Origin: Pomacea canaliculata
Taxonomy: Eukaryota > Mollusca > Gastropoda > Architaenioglossa > Ampullariidae
Reading direction: 5' to 3'
Length of the DNA: 64,000 bases
Assembly: GCF_003073045.1 (NCBI RefSeq)
Contig: NC_037597.1
Span: 23,202,158 to 23,266,157, forward strand
A model generated the notes under the pieces. The model made no database searches and was not told the DNA's origin. It worked only from the letters and a program-made list of their open reading frames with translations. Below are positions 60,621-64,000 of this stretch, one piece after another. A program made the translations under genes and the position numbers. Each line of letters starts with the position of its first letter. Within the stretch, counting starts at the first letter, position 1.

Positions 60621-63160
60621 GTATATATTATATGTTCTTGTATTTATTTTTCATGAACACGTCTACGGGGGTGTCAAGGGATGAATTCGTATCGTTTTCT
60701 TTCTCTAGCTGTACAGTTCACTTTATAATTATAGAATGTAAGCCCCATTCACGTCTTGGTATTTGAGTGTGCGCGCGCTCAATATGTATCTGTGTATGTG
60801 TATGCGAGCGCTTTGAATAGCTCGTGCAAGAGTTGACACTTTACAATATTTATATTATTATTAGATGTGTGTGAATCGATTCTTTCCACTTGTGATCAGA
60901 CATCCTTTAAGTGATCAAAGCAGGAGATAATCACCCATGAGAGATCTTGTCAAGGGAGACATGGATTTGATGGGGGAAGCTGAATTTTGTGTGAACCAAT
61001 CATGTTCAATGACTCATAGATGACGGTTGGGGATGCAAGCAAAACGTTATTAATTCTTGCTACAAGAAATGTGGAACAAGCCGAGAAAGTCACTTCCGAA
61101 GAAAAAAAAAAAAGAGTTAAGTCAAACAATGGTCAATGGGGATCGAGAGATCGAGATGACACTAGAAAAATAAAATAAATATCACAATCAAAGTAACAAC
61201 TAATGCATGACGTGTTTAACTATCACATCATTTGTCCATCCATGTAAAACTTGTTTTGGTCTGTCTCAGTGATGACTATTCAAGTACACTCAAGTACAAT
61301 GAACGCGGAAATGAATGCCTGCCTGCTTGCCACGTAAAATGAACAAAAACAGGAAATGGATGCAGTTTCAATACACGATATCCGCTAATTATCGGATAAT
61401 GAAAGACACGTTCGTGCCTAACAGCGTGCGTTGTGTGCAGACTGTCAAGGAAGAATGAATGATGTCTTTAGTCAAGCGTTTCGCTGCTAAAAATCATTCC
61501 TTGCCTTTCAAACCGGAAGTGCTCATTGCCGCCATTTTTAAAAAAATATATTCCGCATTCGCACTGACTCATGTTGGCAAAGCCACAGGCTACAGTCATT
61601 TAATTAACAGTGATGTCGGCATTGCGTCACTGGTGGGGGAATCTCGGGGGGAAAAAAACCAACAGGTTTGCAATAACAAAGATTTCCTACCATTGTAGCG
61701 GGACAGGCTCGATCTGCGTCTACCACCAAGACTACTTTACATCCTCTTCTGCTGGTTGCCAAGTCGTCAGCATTGTCCAAGGATAAAAGGAGGATGTGCG
61801 ACAATTTGATTATACTTAACGGTTGTAAAATAAATACATAAATTTATTAATGTCCAAACACAAAAAATACGGGTGGTTATAGTGGCAGCAGACGATGTGA
61901 CCGGTCCTACCAACATGGGTGAGTCGAATCAGTCATTAAGATACCATTTGTCATTAATCACACTTTCGCGAGTGGAACTAGCTGTGAATTTTGTGATTTG
62001 CTCGAGGAAGTCTCCTATCCACGCAGATAGTCAAGATTTCATAAGAACTTTGTGAAAGTAATGATGATTCATGGGTAACAATTATAAAACTGTGAAGTAA
62101 AATAATCCTGCTTACGAAAACTTCTTCACGAGAGTTTTTTTCCTCGCTGCATAATGTTTAATACAGCCAGATCTATGTTTTATCTTTTGTAATGTCCTCA
62201 TGTATTGAGTTACTTCCACATAAACTTGGTAGTGTGCTTTTCCTGGCAAAATCCATGGCACGAAATCAGTCGAAAGTACGTTAGTTTTGATAACTGCTCT
62301 TATTATCGTATTAAGCTGATTATTTTTAGAATCCAGCTGTGCGTCTGTAGTACCGGAAGAATTATATGGAGGCCAATCCATCTGATGCAGTTGATAAGCT
62401 TTCATGCTACAAGTAACAGACCATACATTCATAATACATATTCCCTGACTGCACGTGCAGGAAAGAAAATTTACCATTCACTCTCTTGCCTAGAGTAAAG
62501 GATGATGGAAAAAGAGCAGTAGAAAAACTAAACGAAGATGAAATAAATGGAAAAGCAAGACAAGACAAGGAAACTGTTTTCGGAGAAAGGACTGCTCGAA
62601 AAGTTTTAAGGTTAACTTCTTTTTGAGAAAAGTGTCTCACTGCTTCTCCCTTTTTTTTTTGAGAGCGGGTTGGGGTAGTTTTCTCATTTCAAGCAAAGTC
62701 TTCTTCTTGGGGGAAAAAGAATATTTCATCTGTTCTGCGAGCATACTAAACAGAAAGCCAGGTCAACGACGTCAGGATATGATGTCCAAAGCCACGTGAC
62801 ACCATCGCGACAAGATCGTAAGTCAGATTGCCAGAGTCAGGTAAAATTTAAAATGCATCCTAACAGACAGCAAAGTTCATTGCTTATAACGCTAAAAATC
62901 AACAAATTCTTATTTAGGCTGAAATAATTGAATGTTTACCTGATTAACTGCGACACTCAAAGTTTACTAAATTAAATAAACAACTGCGCTTTTGCTGAAA
63001 GTGGACACACCATCACAAATATCTTGAGAATTTATTTGCTAACAACAATCCTGCATACTTTTTGGACAAAACAAACAACAATAATAATAGTAATATATAT
63101 TGAGTCTCTGGTACCAAACGTGAGGTACATCAAACTACAAAGGCTCTGTTTAAATACAAA
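60620..63160. other. Intergenic stretch with one possible exon
   Basis: AT-rich DNA without a confident gene. On the minus strand, 62112-62448 is open after a good acceptor (CTGCACGTGCAG): QGICIMNVWSVTCSMKAYQ, then IIRAVIKTNVLSTDFVPW and GKAHYQVYVEVTQY. The composition looks protein-like, but I do not recognise the family. Confidence 0.3.
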
Positions 63161-63269
63161 GTTGTTTTTGTTTGTTTTTTTGTTTTTGTTTTGTTTTTTG
63201 TAGTTGTGATTTGTCCAGAACTTTTTCCTTCACTAAAGTCAAAGTCTGCCTTGAAGGAGTAGGGTCATC

Positions 63270-63972
63270 TTATGTCTGAAAGCGTTGAACGAACTCAACG
63301 ATTTTTTCGTACGGCTCGCGGCAAAGCTCTTTGAAGTGACCTGGAAAATCAGCAGATAGTCGAGTTAATGTCCTACTACTTTCTGTTAAGTTGACCATAA
63401 TTATACATACTAGATATTTATCAAACCTCTGGAGTATTCTTTGATAATGACGAGAAGGCTTTGTTCGTCCCGTTCTTAGCAGATAGGTCAGATTGAGGAC
63501 TTTACCCCGCGTTGCTTAAATTATCCGTAAATCTGGTGACTCACCTGGCAGGTGGAAAAAGACGTGAGGTGCTCCGTGAACCACCAGAATGTCAGTCGGT
63601 ACACCCGCTTCCTGCATCTTTTTTGCATACGCTGAGAGCAGTGACAGAAGAAAGGAGGAATTATGGTAGACTTTACGTCTTTCGCTCCATACAGGATATT
63701 CATTCACATGAAGAACTCGGCTATACATGTGCACAAGGATGTGTGTGTGTGCGTGTGAGTGAGAGAGTGAATGTAAGTGTATGAAAGTGTGCATTTTGTG
63801 TGTCCTTCTGTTGCTCTGTTGGTTTCACTTACCAAGTCCATCATCCCTTATGGGATCCAGCTCCGCCAGTATGACTAAAGCTGGAGGAAGACCTATAAAA
63901 CTGGGCCGGAAGTAAGGTGAGACAACGGGGTCTGTGACCTGATCTTCATTTTCCAGGAACTGCTTCATGAAC
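63270..63972 (-). CDS. Paralogous HSL/AADAC-type alpha/beta hydrolase, 3' end only
   Basis: Three terminal exons are visible on the minus strand: 63833-63972, 63545-63631 and 63270-63340 (140, 87 and 71 bases). They have the same lengths and phases as the last three exons of the hydrolase at 48665-53576. They read FMKQFLENEDQVTDPVVSPY, LPPALVILAELDPIRDDGL with the catalytic Asp, AYAKKMQEAGVPTDILVVHG then APHVFFHLPG with the His, and GHFKELCREPYEKIVEFVQ to the stop. The nucleophile region lies beyond the right edge, so activity cannot be judged. The two genes face each other and probably arose by inverted duplication. Confidence 0.88.
63729..63795. repeat. TG/GA-rich microsatellite in a hydrolase intron
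   Basis: A GTGTGTGTGTGCGTGTGAGTGAGAGAG-type run inside the intron between the two hydrolase exons. It is simple-sequence DNA. Confidence 0.75.
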
Positions 63973-64000
63973 CTGCGCAAACACACACACTCTTTATATC

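Noticed and set aside
63163-63202. TTTTTGTTTG tract resembling a retroelement tail
   Set aside because: It is simple-sequence DNA without an adjacent element body or target duplication.

Overview
The window looks like a gastropod mollusc genome. Its genes are intron-rich animal genes, and the AT-rich introns and intergenic DNA carry repeats that I recognise from memory as mollusc families: a 3.2-kb LINE with a GTCGTAAGAGGCGACTAA-type 5' end, SINEs ending in ATGCGCTATACAAATTTTGC plus TTA repeats, hAT and pogo/Tigger MITEs. All family names come from reading the translations; no database was searched.

Layout. 273-6984 (+): 3' part of a glycoprotein-hormone (thyrostimulin/TSH/FSH type) receptor, from the last leucine-rich repeats through the hinge and seven helices to a very long tail. 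7-19.6 kb: no confident gene, low-complexity tracts, one SINE and two weakly similar orphan ORF segments. 22668-30080 (-): complete nine-exon gene for the TFIIA alpha/beta precursor, with a TATA box and a long AT-rich 3' flank; its introns carry two hAT-type elements and one Tigger MITE. 31553-35271 (-): two phase-compatible short exons of an unknown product or alternative TFIIA start; the intron between them holds a 3232-bp LINE with 13-bp target duplications. 36571-41417 (+): DCAF4-like WD-repeat protein, a CUL4-DDB1 substrate receptor. 42902-44309 (-): secreted four-Kunitz protease inhibitor, convergent with DCAF4. 48665-53576 (+): HSL/arylacetamide-deacetylase-type alpha/beta hydrolase that has lost its nucleophile serine. 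53.6-63.2 kb: long AT-rich 3' flank, a hAT MITE and decayed LINE pieces. 63270-63972 (-): last three exons of a paralogous hydrolase running off the right edge.

The most interesting points are: (1) the receptor and TFIIA genes lie tail to tail, the same arrangement as human TSHR and GTF2A1 on 14q31, suggesting a very old bilaterian linkage; (2) the hydrolase looks like a pseudoenzyme paired with a paralog of identical terminal exon structure; (3) the receptor has a hinge insert with six arginines and a cytoplasmic tail of roughly 360 residues; (4) a spliced alternative 5' end for TFIIA is possible. I found no clearly new multi-gene system.
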